Of a stretch of 8,416 nucleotides of DNA, positions 1-5,466 are shown in pieces (positions within the stretch are counted from its first letter, which is position 1; each line of letters begins with the position of its first letter). This DNA is from Thermoplasmata archaeon. Lineage in GTDB: Archaea > Thermoplasmatota > Thermoplasmata > Thermoplasmatales > Thermoplasmataceae. The stretch covers positions 1-8,416 of the forward strand of contig JAKBQK010000516.1 of the NCBI GenBank assembly GCA_021835265.1. The letters are read 5' to 3'. A model generated the notes under the pieces. The model did no database searches. It saw only the letters and a program-made list of their open reading frames with translations, and was not told the DNA's origin. The translations under genes were made by a program, and so were the position numbers.

Positions 1-1
1 T

Positions 2-775
2 CATTCTAAAGTGGCAGAAAAACCCCTTTTTGAATTTATAAATGAAAAACCAAGAGGTTATGCAAATGCTGGAATATCACTTGGTATTGATAAAATAAAT
101 GTAACACTTGAGAAAATTCAGCAATCACTGGATAAGGGTTACAAAAGGATCAAGGTAAAAATCAGGAAAGGAGAAGAAGATTCAATATTGGCCTCAATAA
201 GGGACCACTTTCCTGATATACCTCTCAGTGCGGACGCTAACAGTGATTATACAGTAAAGGATTTTAAGACGCTTGAAAAAATTGACAAATTTGATTTGAT
301 ATATCTTGAGCAACCTCTTTACCATGATGATATAATATACCATTCGAAATTGGCTAAAATACTTTCAACTCCCATATGTCTGGATGAATCGATTACATCC
401 CCTGAAATTGCTGAAAATGCTTTTGAAATAGGTGCATGTAGAGTTGTGAACATTAAGCCAGGAAGGGTAGGGGGACTCTATAATTCAAATCTTATAGCAA
501 AAATAGCCAGTAAAAATAAGGGACATGCATGGATTGGTGGTATGCTTGAAACTGGCATAGGAAGATCATTCAACATAGCAATGGCTTCCAGCGAACTCAT
601 AGACTACCCAGGGGACACATCTCCAAACGAAAGATATTTTAGTCAGGATATAGTGGATAGGCTGTTTGAAATGAATGATGGAATTATAAAACCATTCAAT
701 TCTCCCGGAATAGGTGTCAAAATCAATGAATCAGCCCTAACACAATTTAAAGTTGAAGAAGGGGTGTTATCATAG
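2..775 (+). CDS. N-succinylamino acid racemase / o-succinylbenzoate synthase-type enolase superfamily enzyme (5' partial)
   Basis: This is the catalytic barrel of a MenC/N-acylamino acid racemase-type enzyme, which abstracts the alpha proton of an N-acyl (typically N-succinyl) amino acid and so interconverts D and L forms. The frame is open to the left edge, so the GTG at 11 is only an internal codon. Numbering from that GTG, the visible landmarks are the KxK lysines K48/K50, metal ligands D75 (ADAN), E100 (YLEQP) and D125 (CLDES), the opposite-face lysine K149 (NIKPGRVGG), and GGMLETGIGR at 176-185. Their spacing matches the Amycolatopsis racemase, implying that about 110 N-terminal capping-domain residues lie outside the window. 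The GGMLETGIGR motif separates it from dipeptide epimerases, which carry a DxD motif there. Sequence alone cannot fully separate racemase from OSBS activity. The M20 gene 14 bp downstream and the COG3375 GNAT beyond it favour the racemase; no men genes are visible. Confidence 0.9.
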   Translation, partial: HSKVAEKPLFEFINEKPRGYANAGISLGIDKINVTLEKIQQSLDKGYKRIKVKIRKGEEDSILASIRDHFPDIPLSADANSDYTVKDFKTLEKIDKFDLIYLEQPLYHDDIIYHSKLAKILSTPICLDESITSPEIAENAFEIGACRVVNIKPGRVGGLYNSNLIAKIASKNKGHAWIGGMLETGIGRSFNIAMASSELIDYPGDTSPNERYFSQDIVDRLFEMNDGIIKPFNSPGIGVKINESALTQFKVEEGVLS

Positions 776-789
776 ACATAACGGATTAT

Positions 790-1890
790 ATGAAAAGCAG
801 AAAGATGGATATGATACAAATGCTAGAGGATTTTGTCAATATGGAAACTCCTTCAGTAAATAAACCACTTCTGGATAAATTTGCAAATCACCTTCTGGAT
901 ATAATAGAACATATAACGGGGTTAAAGTGTGAATTAATTAGGTCAGAATCTGCTGGAAACATTATAAGATGTATATTCAACCCTGACGCACAGGAACAGA
1001 TTTTGTTGTTAACTCATTATGACACCGTATTTGATGAGGGAACCACAAAGAAAAATCCATTCAGGATTAAAAGTGGAAAAGCATATGGACCAGGTGTCTT
1101 TGATATGAAAGGCGGCCTGGTTCAGACTATCTTTGCCATGGAATATCTTGTTAGAAATAAAACAATAAAAAACAAAGTTGTTTTACTAATTACGTCAGAT
1201 GAGGAAATAGGCTCAGCTTTCTCCAGATCAATAATTGAGGAAGAGGCAAAGAGATCTAAATTTGCGCTGGTCATGGAAGCATCTCTTAATGGAAATCTCA
1301 AAACCGAAAGAAAAGGTGTTGGAACAATAATGCTGAAAACAACAGGAAAGGCCGCGCATGCAGGACTGGACCCAAAGAAAGGTATCAATGCAATAAATGC
1401 AATGAGTTCCATAATTGAGCAGATTAAAAACTTTTCCGCGGGTATTAATGATGGTACGTTAATTAACATAGGTACGATCCATGGTGGCACAAGAACCAAT
1501 GTGATACCTGATATCTGTGAGATCGGAATAGATGTTAGATACAGCTCTGAAGAATCTGCAGAAAATGTGTTATTATTTCTAAAATCATTAAAAACAGGGC
1601 TGGCAGGTTCTACAACATCAGTTACCTACAGAATGAGAGAACCCATGACCAGAACAGATTTAACAAAAGATCTTTTTCAAAAAGTAAAGCTACTTGCCAG
1701 CAATATTGGATTAAATATTAATGAAGTTTCAGTTTCTGGAGCAAGCGATGGAAATATCTGCTCTAAATACTGTCCAGTAATCGATGGTCTTGGAGCTGTC
1801 GGTGATGGTGCACATTCAGAAAATGAATATCTGCTCGTTGATACTCTTCCAGAACGTTCAGCCCTTTTAGGTCTGATAATGACCATGTGA
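790..1890 (+). CDS. M20 family metallo-amidohydrolase (carboxypeptidase G2-like; probable N-acyl-L-amino acid hydrolase)
   Basis: A 366-residue di-zinc hydrolase, close to the usual length of M20 enzymes of the carboxypeptidase G2 type, which remove N-acyl groups or C-terminal residues. All expected metal and catalytic residues are visible: H76 and D78 (THYDTV), bridging D105 (GPGVFDMKGG), general base E138 and ligand E139 (SDEEIGS), E163 (VMEAS) and H342 (GAHSENEY). Their spacings match carboxypeptidase G2 closely. The dimerisation domain is inserted at about 178-285 and carries the AAHAGLDPKKG motif with H190. There is no signal peptide, so it is probably cytosolic. It lies 14 bp behind the racemase, probably in one operon, and in that setting would irreversibly deacylate the N-succinyl-L-amino acid. 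The start is not certain: no good ribosome site precedes the ATG at 790, and ATGs at 805 and 811 would trim only 5-7 residues. Peptidase activity remains possible. Confidence 0.9.
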   Translation: MKSRKMDMIQMLEDFVNMETPSVNKPLLDKFANHLLDIIEHITGLKCELIRSESAGNIIRCIFNPDAQEQILLLTHYDTVFDEGTTKKNPFRIKSGKAYGPGVFDMKGGLVQTIFAMEYLVRNKTIKNKVVLLITSDEEIGSAFSRSIIEEEAKRSKFALVMEASLNGNLKTERKGVGTIMLKTTGKAAHAGLDPKKGINAINAMSSIIEQIKNFSAGINDGTLINIGTIHGGTRTNVIPDICEIGIDVRYSSEESAENVLLFLKSLKTGLAGSTTSVTYRMREPMTRTDLTKDLFQKVKLLASNIGLNINEVSVSGASDGNICSKYCPVIDGLGAVGDGAHSENEYLLVDTLPERSALLGLIMTM

Positions 1891-1910
1891 TAACAAAATT
1901 TAATCTCAAA

Positions 1911-1927
1911 ACCAATTAATAGTTGGT
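1911..1927. terminator. Hairpin between convergent genes
   Basis: ACCAATT and AGTTGGT pair (with one G-T wobble) around a 3-nt AAT loop in the 46-bp gap between the M20 stop and the converging GNAT stop. On the minus strand the hairpin is followed at once by TTTT. On the plus strand a T run follows about 23 nt later (1950-1954), inside the end of the neighbouring gene. Archaeal termination depends more on T runs than on hairpins, so this is a plausible bidirectional terminator rather than a firm one. Confidence 0.4.
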
Positions 1928-1936
1928 GTAGCTAAG

Positions 1937-2722
1937 TCAGGTAAAAAAATTTTTATGGTATTCTAAATCTTCCTTATTACGCCTAACCATGATATACGAT
2001 GAGGAATCTCTTTTAAAATCAGTCACTATAAATCCGTCAGAAAACAAATCTTCTATCATAGCCCTGGTTGATAATCTAATATTAAGTGCTGTATCTTTAT
2101 CATTTCTTTTTATAGATAAGAAATCCACAGGGATTTTAAATGAAATCACATCTGGCAATTCTTTAGCATTCAGTTCCTGATTTTCATCAACTGTATTGAC
2201 GCTAATCAATGGTTCTTTTTGCTCTATTTTGTCGTCAAGTATCCACCATTCAGCTACGAACCTATCACTTGGAATCCCGTAATTGATCGAATCTTCCATA
2301 TCTCCATAAAAATTTCTTAGATATGTCCTTGAAATGGCTCCAATTTTGTGAATATTAAAATTGGCATTTAAATCCATGAGTGGATCATATGTCCATGCTA
2401 TAAGATCAAAACCATTCTCAATAGCCCACTCTTTTTGTTTCATTTTCAACTGGAATCCAATACCCGAATACTTTTTATCACTTAGAACTCCAGTCATATG
2501 TGAGTAAAGGTATATCTTATCGTTTCTTCTTCCAGTAAAACTAAACTGCATTCCTACCGCTTTTTCATCTTCCATGGCAATTAGGGCCAAACCACCATGA
2601 AACCTCATTGCAGCAATCATATCTTTCACAAGTTGATCCATGGTGCTCATTCCCCATGCTGACTTAATTATCGGAATCATGCCTTTTAATTTATCAGGAT
2701 CCATTACGGTTTCAATTTCCAC
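1937..2722 (-). CDS. COG3375-type GNAT acyltransferase (candidate D-amino acid N-succinyltransferase)
   Basis: A 261-residue protein with a GNAT core in its first half. The acyl-CoA pyrophosphate loop is at 84-89 (KYSGIG), with lysine replacing the usual first arginine. It is followed by motifs I recall as typical of COG3375: LIAWTYDPL at 107-115, LNANFN at 118-123, RNFYGDM at 136-142 and DRFVAEWW at 153-160. A 100-residue C-terminal part follows the GNAT core. In Geobacillus, a GNAT gene beside an N-succinylamino acid racemase and an M20 hydrolase supplies the succinyltransferase that starts D- to L-amino acid conversion; the same three families are adjacent here, with this gene convergent to the other two. 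The substrate is therefore inferred from context. The start is GTG (2722-2720); an ATG six codons in is the alternative. A TATA-like stretch lies about 30 nt upstream and no Shine-Dalgarno site is visible, so the mRNA may be nearly leaderless. Confidence 0.85.
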   Translation of the reverse strand: MEIETVMDPDKLKGMIPIIKSAWGMSTMDQLVKDMIAAMRFHGGLALIAMEDEKAVGMQFSFTGRRNDKIYLYSHMTGVLSDKKYSGIGFQLKMKQKEWAIENGFDLIAWTYDPLMDLNANFNIHKIGAISRTYLRNFYGDMEDSINYGIPSDRFVAEWWILDDKIEQKEPLISVNTVDENQELNAKELPDVISFKIPVDFLSIKRNDKDTALNIRLSTRAMIEDLFSDGFIVTDFKRDSSSYIMVRRNKEDLEYHKNFFT

Positions 2723-2723
2723 A

Positions 2724-2741
2724 AAGTACTGTAATGTACTT
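2724..2741. promoter_or_regulatory. Dyad AAGTAC-N6-GTACTT at the start of the GNAT gene
   Basis: A perfect inverted repeat with 6-bp arms and a 6-bp spacer ends one base before the GTG start of the COG3375-type gene. It covers the region where transcription should begin if the upstream TATA-like sequence is used. That position would suit a repressor operator. Arms this short do arise by chance in AT-rich gaps, so the call is tentative. Confidence 0.3.
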
Positions 2742-2747
2742 GAGATG

Positions 2748-2767
2748 ATAAATATATTCTTATAAGT
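2748..2767 (-). promoter_or_regulatory. TATA-box region for the COG3375-type GNAT gene
   Basis: On the minus strand this reads CTTATAAG followed by TATATTTA. Their centres lie about 40 and 30 nt upstream of the GTG start. The nearer box would give an almost leaderless mRNA, the farther one a leader of about 15 nt without a Shine-Dalgarno site. Confidence 0.4.
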
Positions 2768-2872
2768 GGGATATAACTATAAATCAGTAAAAGCTCAATT
2801 TTATATCAATTTTAAATAGAAATATATAGGAAGTAGTTAATTGCATCACTCATAAGGTCATAGAAATACAAT

Positions 2873-2924
2873 ACCACAGATATTAGGTAACAGCCAATCC
2901 TGCAATGCAATTGCCATTTGTGGT
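2873..2924 (+). other. Stem-loop in the gap between the amidase and GNAT genes
   Basis: The 233-bp gap 2723-2955 holds no convincing gene. Within it, bases 2873-2881 pair with 2916-2924 (9 bp, one G-T wobble), and GGTAA at 2886-2890 pairs with TTGCC at 2911-2915 across a 4-nt bulge, leaving a 20-nt loop. The G-T pair makes the fold better on the plus strand, although flanking genes run on the minus strand. Function unknown; it could be chance or decayed sequence. Confidence 0.25.
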
Positions 2925-2955
2925 TTCTAAGATTACCGTGCCAGACAAAGATAGT

Positions 2956-4278
2956 TCAGGAAAAGCCCTGTGGAATTGATTTATGCCAATCAGTGAGATC
3001 CTGCACAAGAGAAGCAAACTCAATACATCTTAAATCTGAATTATTCTTTCCGATTATCTGCATTCCAACAGGAAGTTCATGTGAAAACCCAACTGGAATA
3101 GTTAATGCAGGATTTCCTGAATAATTTAAAGGCGAAAGAAAATCAATTTCAGACATATCATCGACTTCCTCTCTTTTCTTTTGGTGAACTGTAAGAGGGG
3201 CCACGTCCTGTAATGTGGGAATTATAATTATATCGAGAGTCTTAAACTGTGAGTCTAATAGTTCCCTGTATTTCTCTCTGGATCTTTTAGCATTAACATA
3301 ATCCACAGCTTTAACTCGCAAACCTTCTTCTATCTGCTCAATAGAGCTATCTAAATAACTATCTGGATATTTTCCATAGTTCTCCCTGTGAATTAAGGCA
3401 ATTTCACTTGTATCAATAATCTCATGAAAGTGCTTCATTTCCTTAAATCTCAGGCATTCTTCTTTAACATGAATATATTCAATATTCAGCTCTTTTTTAA
3501 TTTTCTCAAGTGCAGCTAATGAGACTTTTTTCACACTGGATTCACAGTATTCAAACATTTCCCAGGCAACACCCACTTTAAATTTTTTACTTTCTCTTCC
3601 TTTAATAATAAAGTTTTTTCCGGTCATTAATTCCAGTTCAAGGGTCAAATCACTGGCATATCTGGTTATAGGCCCTGCATGGTCCAGAGACCAGGATTCT
3701 GGGTAAATTCCCCCTCTGGGTATGAGGTTGTAAGTAGGTTTAAATCCAGTAACACCACACATCGCTGCTGGAATTCTAATAGATCCACCAGTATCAGTTC
3801 CAGTAGCAAATACCGACAATCCGGCTGCTACAGCCGCAGCAGACCCTCCACTAGAACCTCCAGGAATTCTTCTCAAATCCCATGGGTTTTTAGTTGGTGA
3901 AGAAATTATTCCAAGGGCAAACTCGTGAGTCACAGTTTTACCTATAACTATACCATTTCTTCTCTTGATATTTGCTACAACCGAGGAATCTTTGGAAGGA
4001 AAATGATCTCTATAAATCGTTGATCCATAATTTGTTTCAATATTTTTTGTATCAAATAAATCTTTGACTGAAACTGGTATTACATTTTCCGACGACTTCG
4101 CTCTTTTTGCGCATTCTTCAAGGGAATTTAAATTCAATCTTGTGTAACTTTTGAGTTTTGTGTCCAGTTTGTGAATTCTCTCCATGAGTCTTTCTAAAAC
4201 CGTGCATGGGGAAATTGCATTACTTTTTACTAGACCTTCGATCTCATTCAACGATCTAAATTCCAAACTCAGTTCCAA
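2956..4278 (-). CDS. Amidase-signature family amidase
   Basis: A 440-residue amidase-signature hydrolase that cleaves a carboxamide through a Ser-cisSer-Lys triad. Visible residues are K72 (VSVKDLFDT), cis-serine S142 in GGSSGGSAAA and nucleophile S166 in GTDTGGSIRIPAA. The 24-residue spacing between the serines matches fatty-acid amide hydrolase and malonamidase. The C-terminal NYSGNPALTIPVGF and LPVGMQIIG motifs are also typical of the family. There is no signal peptide, so it should be cytosolic. The TTG start is well supported: GGTGAT lies 5 nt upstream, and the first residues align with where this family usually begins. No gatB or gatC is adjacent, so a tRNA amidotransferase role is unlikely, but GatA-like ancestry cannot be excluded. 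Its substrate is unknown; the surrounding genes suggest amino acid or peptide amides. Gaps of more than 220 bp on both sides suggest it is transcribed alone. Confidence 0.92.
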   Translation of the reverse strand: MELSLEFRSLNEIEGLVKSNAISPCTVLERLMERIHKLDTKLKSYTRLNLNSLEECAKRAKSSENVIPVSVKDLFDTKNIETNYGSTIYRDHFPSKDSSVVANIKRRNGIVIGKTVTHEFALGIISSPTKNPWDLRRIPGGSSGGSAAAVAAGLSVFATGTDTGGSIRIPAAMCGVTGFKPTYNLIPRGGIYPESWSLDHAGPITRYASDLTLELELMTGKNFIIKGRESKKFKVGVAWEMFEYCESSVKKVSLAALEKIKKELNIEYIHVKEECLRFKEMKHFHEIIDTSEIALIHRENYGKYPDSYLDSSIEQIEEGLRVKAVDYVNAKRSREKYRELLDSQFKTLDIIIIPTLQDVAPLTVHQKKREEVDDMSEIDFLSPLNYSGNPALTIPVGFSHELPVGMQIIGKNNSDLRCIEFASLVQDLTDWHKSIPQGFS

Positions 4279-4283
4279 AATTT

Positions 4284-4289
4284 ATCACC
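4284..4289 (-). promoter_or_regulatory. Shine-Dalgarno site GGTGAT that fixes the TTG start of the amidase
   Basis: The minus strand reads GGTGAT, complementary to the usual archaeal 16S rRNA 3' end (AUCACC), and is separated by 5 nt from the TTG at 4278-4276. An ATG at 4291 overlaps this site but is out of frame with the amidase. This is the clearest ribosome binding site before any gene start in the window. Confidence 0.65.
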
Positions 4290-4315
4290 ATGCTAACTAT
4301 ACTCTCCAGTAATTG

Positions 4316-4332
4316 AAACTACGTATTAGTTT
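4316..4332. promoter_or_regulatory. Dyad AAACTA-N5-TAGTTT upstream of the amidase
   Basis: A perfect inverted repeat with 6-bp arms lies 38 bp upstream of the amidase start. A T/A-rich minus-strand stretch at about 4344-4356 is the likeliest promoter element and would place transcription start within or next to the dyad. The sequence differs from the other dyads in this window, and chance occurrence is quite possible. The rest of the 224-bp gap 4279-4502 holds no gene I can support. Confidence 0.25.
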
Positions 4333-4426
4333 TAGTCAACCGGTTTAAAAAATAATTACTATTTCATGTCTATGGATTATTTTAATTCAAGTTTTAAAGA
4401 AAATAGAACTTCTAAAGTTAATATTT

Positions 4427-4435
4427 ATCCTCCTT
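4427..4435 (-). promoter_or_regulatory. Orphan Shine-Dalgarno-like AAGGAGGAT
   Basis: A near-perfect Shine-Dalgarno sequence on the minus strand has no ATG, GTG or TTG at a suitable distance. Only an ATT codon (4422-4420) follows, opening a frame of about 12 codons. It may be the relic of a lost gene, a leader peptide signal, or chance. Confidence 0.2.
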
Positions 4436-4439
4436 ATTG

Positions 4440-4450
4440 AAAAAACAAAA
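4440..4450 (-). terminator. T-rich terminator downstream of the class II amidotransferase gene
   Basis: The minus strand reads TTTTGTTTTTT about 53 nt after the TAA stop of the amidotransferase-like gene. Oligo-T tracts of this kind are the main intrinsic termination signal for archaeal RNA polymerase. This supports separate transcription of the amidase gene downstream. Confidence 0.5.
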
Positions 4451-4502
4451 CATATTAAAATATTATCATCGTTCTTAGATTAGTTCACAACAGACAGAAA
4501 AA

Positions 4503-5237
4503 TTAGAGCTCATTTAAAACACCCCTCCTCACCTCTTTCATAGTAACATTTTTAGGGAAGGAAATGGACTTTATAATACTGGAAGAAAAAACCCCATTCC
4601 ACAGGTCTGTATTTCCGTGATACAACTTTACATAATCGCTATACTCACTACCTTCTTTTACATCTGTATAGTAATACAAGTTGGACTTTCGCGTATTGCG
4701 ATCTATTGAAAGAATCATCAAATTGGCGGTTGCCCTTATCAAATCCTTCTCTTTTGCAAGGGATATTGCTTTCTCCAAACGAGTTCTAAATTCTCCATTG
4801 AATGAAAGGATATATTTGAGAAATAATTGACTATCAACATATCTCGTAAAGTTTTCAATACCAAGCTCTACCGCAATTTTTTTCTTATCAAACCATCCAT
4901 TGTGCGCTAGAAATACTTCATAATCTTCATCAACTTCATAGTGTGGATGACTCTCTAGAGTTCCAACTGGTTCATCAGGGGCAGCTTTTCTGGCGTGCAT
5001 AATAAACTGACCTGACCTGAAGTCTTGAATATTAGATTCAAACACCGGAGTTCGTGATCTAAAAAATTCCAGTGAAGAACTATCGTATCTTACGTATCCG
5101 TATCCATGATCATGTGATGTTAAACTACCATCACTGTTTACGGAGAGAGGATCGTTTCGTGTGACCTCAATAAAGGAGTCCAGTATTTTTTTATATTCTT
5201 TAGAGAAATCTCCAGATAAACAAAACATGCGACACAT
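4503..5237 (-). CDS. Class II glutamine amidotransferase-like hydrolase (YafJ/EgtC-like)
   Basis: A 244-residue single-domain Ntn-hydrolase of the class II glutaminase fold, close in length to bacterial YafJ and EgtC. The catalytic cysteine is C2 (MCRMF), exposed once the initiator methionine is removed. Other family landmarks are DHGYGYV at 43-49, HARKA at 81-85, SHPHY at 96-100 and AHNGW at 111-115. No synthase domain is fused to it, so it probably acts as a stand-alone hydrolase of gamma-glutamyl or similar amides. EgtC, a characterised relative, removes a gamma-linked glutamate. Among genes for D-amino acid handling, cleavage of a gamma-glutamyl bond or a side-chain amide in an imported peptide is an attractive but unproven idea. 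The ATG is secure because Cys must be residue 2, and a TATA box sits 27 nt upstream, pointing to a leaderless mRNA. The neighbouring + strand GNAT gene is divergent. Confidence 0.88.
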   Translation of the reverse strand: MCRMFCLSGDFSKEYKKILDSFIEVTRNDPLSVNSDGSLTSHDHGYGYVRYDSSSLEFFRSRTPVFESNIQDFRSGQFIMHARKAAPDEPVGTLESHPHYEVDEDYEVFLAHNGWFDKKKIAVELGIENFTRYVDSQLFLKYILSFNGEFRTRLEKAISLAKEKDLIRATANLMILSIDRNTRKSNLYYYTDVKEGSEYSDYVKLYHGNTDLWNGVFSSSIIKSISFPKNVTMKEVRRGVLNEL

Positions 5238-5257
5238 TCAAGCTATATCTTGATGGT

Positions 5258-5270
5258 CTTTATAAATATT
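5258..5270 (-). promoter_or_regulatory. TATA-box promoter of the class II amidotransferase gene (leaderless)
   Basis: The minus strand reads AATATTTATAAAG, a good archaeal TATA box, centred about 27 nt before the ATG at 5237. Transcription should therefore begin at or next to the start codon. No Shine-Dalgarno site is present, which agrees. Confidence 0.65.
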
Positions 5271-5287
5271 CAAATCCCATCTTTAAT

Positions 5288-5298
5288 GCTTTTATATC
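5288..5298 (+). promoter_or_regulatory. Plus-strand TATA-like element far upstream of the two-domain GNAT gene
   Basis: CTTTTATATC here is identical over 10 bases to the TATA region of the solute-binding protein gene at 7665-7674. It would start transcription near 5320, leaving a leader of about 150 nt before the ATG at 5467, or a short separate RNA. The 229-bp gap 5238-5466 holds no protein gene I can support. Confidence 0.35.
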
Positions 5299-5365
5299 AT
5301 AATAATTTAAGAGTCTAAGCTCTAATTTTAAAATAAGTCCAATTAAAAATATTCTCTTCTTTGAA

Positions 5366-5378
5366 TGGTAATATACCA
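5366..5378. promoter_or_regulatory. Dyad TGGTA-ATA-TACCA in the divergent promoter region
   Basis: A compact inverted repeat with 5-bp arms lies between the divergently transcribed amidotransferase and two-domain GNAT genes. It could be an operator, but arms this short are weak evidence. Confidence 0.2.
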
Positions 5379-5402
5379 AATGCAATCTGTCCGAAAATAT
5401 TA

Positions 5403-5411
5403 GTTATAAAA
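5403..5411 (+). promoter_or_regulatory. Candidate TATA box for the two-domain GNAT gene
   Basis: GTTATAAAA centred about 60 nt before the ATG would give a leader of roughly 35 nt. No Shine-Dalgarno site is visible in that leader. A poorer element around 5438-5445 would instead make the mRNA leaderless, so the promoter is unsettled. Confidence 0.3.
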
Positions 5412-5466
5412 AAAGGATCTTAAAGCTTGGAAAATCTAGTTAAATCACTTTCGAATACCAAAACAT

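Noticed and set aside
11..13. GTG as the true start of the racemase gene
   Set aside because: The frame continues upstream to the window edge, and the first catalytic lysine would fall about 110 residues too early for this family. The gene is cut by the window, not short.
2..775. Reading the racemase as menaquinone-pathway menC or as a dipeptide epimerase
   Set aside because: No other men gene is nearby, and the M20 and COG3375 neighbours point to N-succinylamino acid racemisation. The GGMLETGIGR motif stands where epimerases carry DxD.
1122..1499. 125-codon open frame on the minus strand
   Set aside because: It lies wholly antisense to the M20 gene, whose catalytic motifs are intact. No family motif is visible in the antisense product.
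2918..3124. 68-codon frame on the plus strand at the end of the amidase gene
   Set aside because: Most of it is antisense to the conserved C-terminus of the amidase, and its product has no recognisable feature.
3679..3900. 73-codon frame on the plus strand
   Set aside because: Antisense to the amidase signature region; its Ser-rich product is a by-product of the Gly/Ser/Ala codons there.
2956..4278. GatA subunit of a tRNA amidotransferase
   Set aside because: The amidase signature is shared by many amidases, and no gatB or gatC lies next to it. The metabolic neighbours fit a free amidase better.
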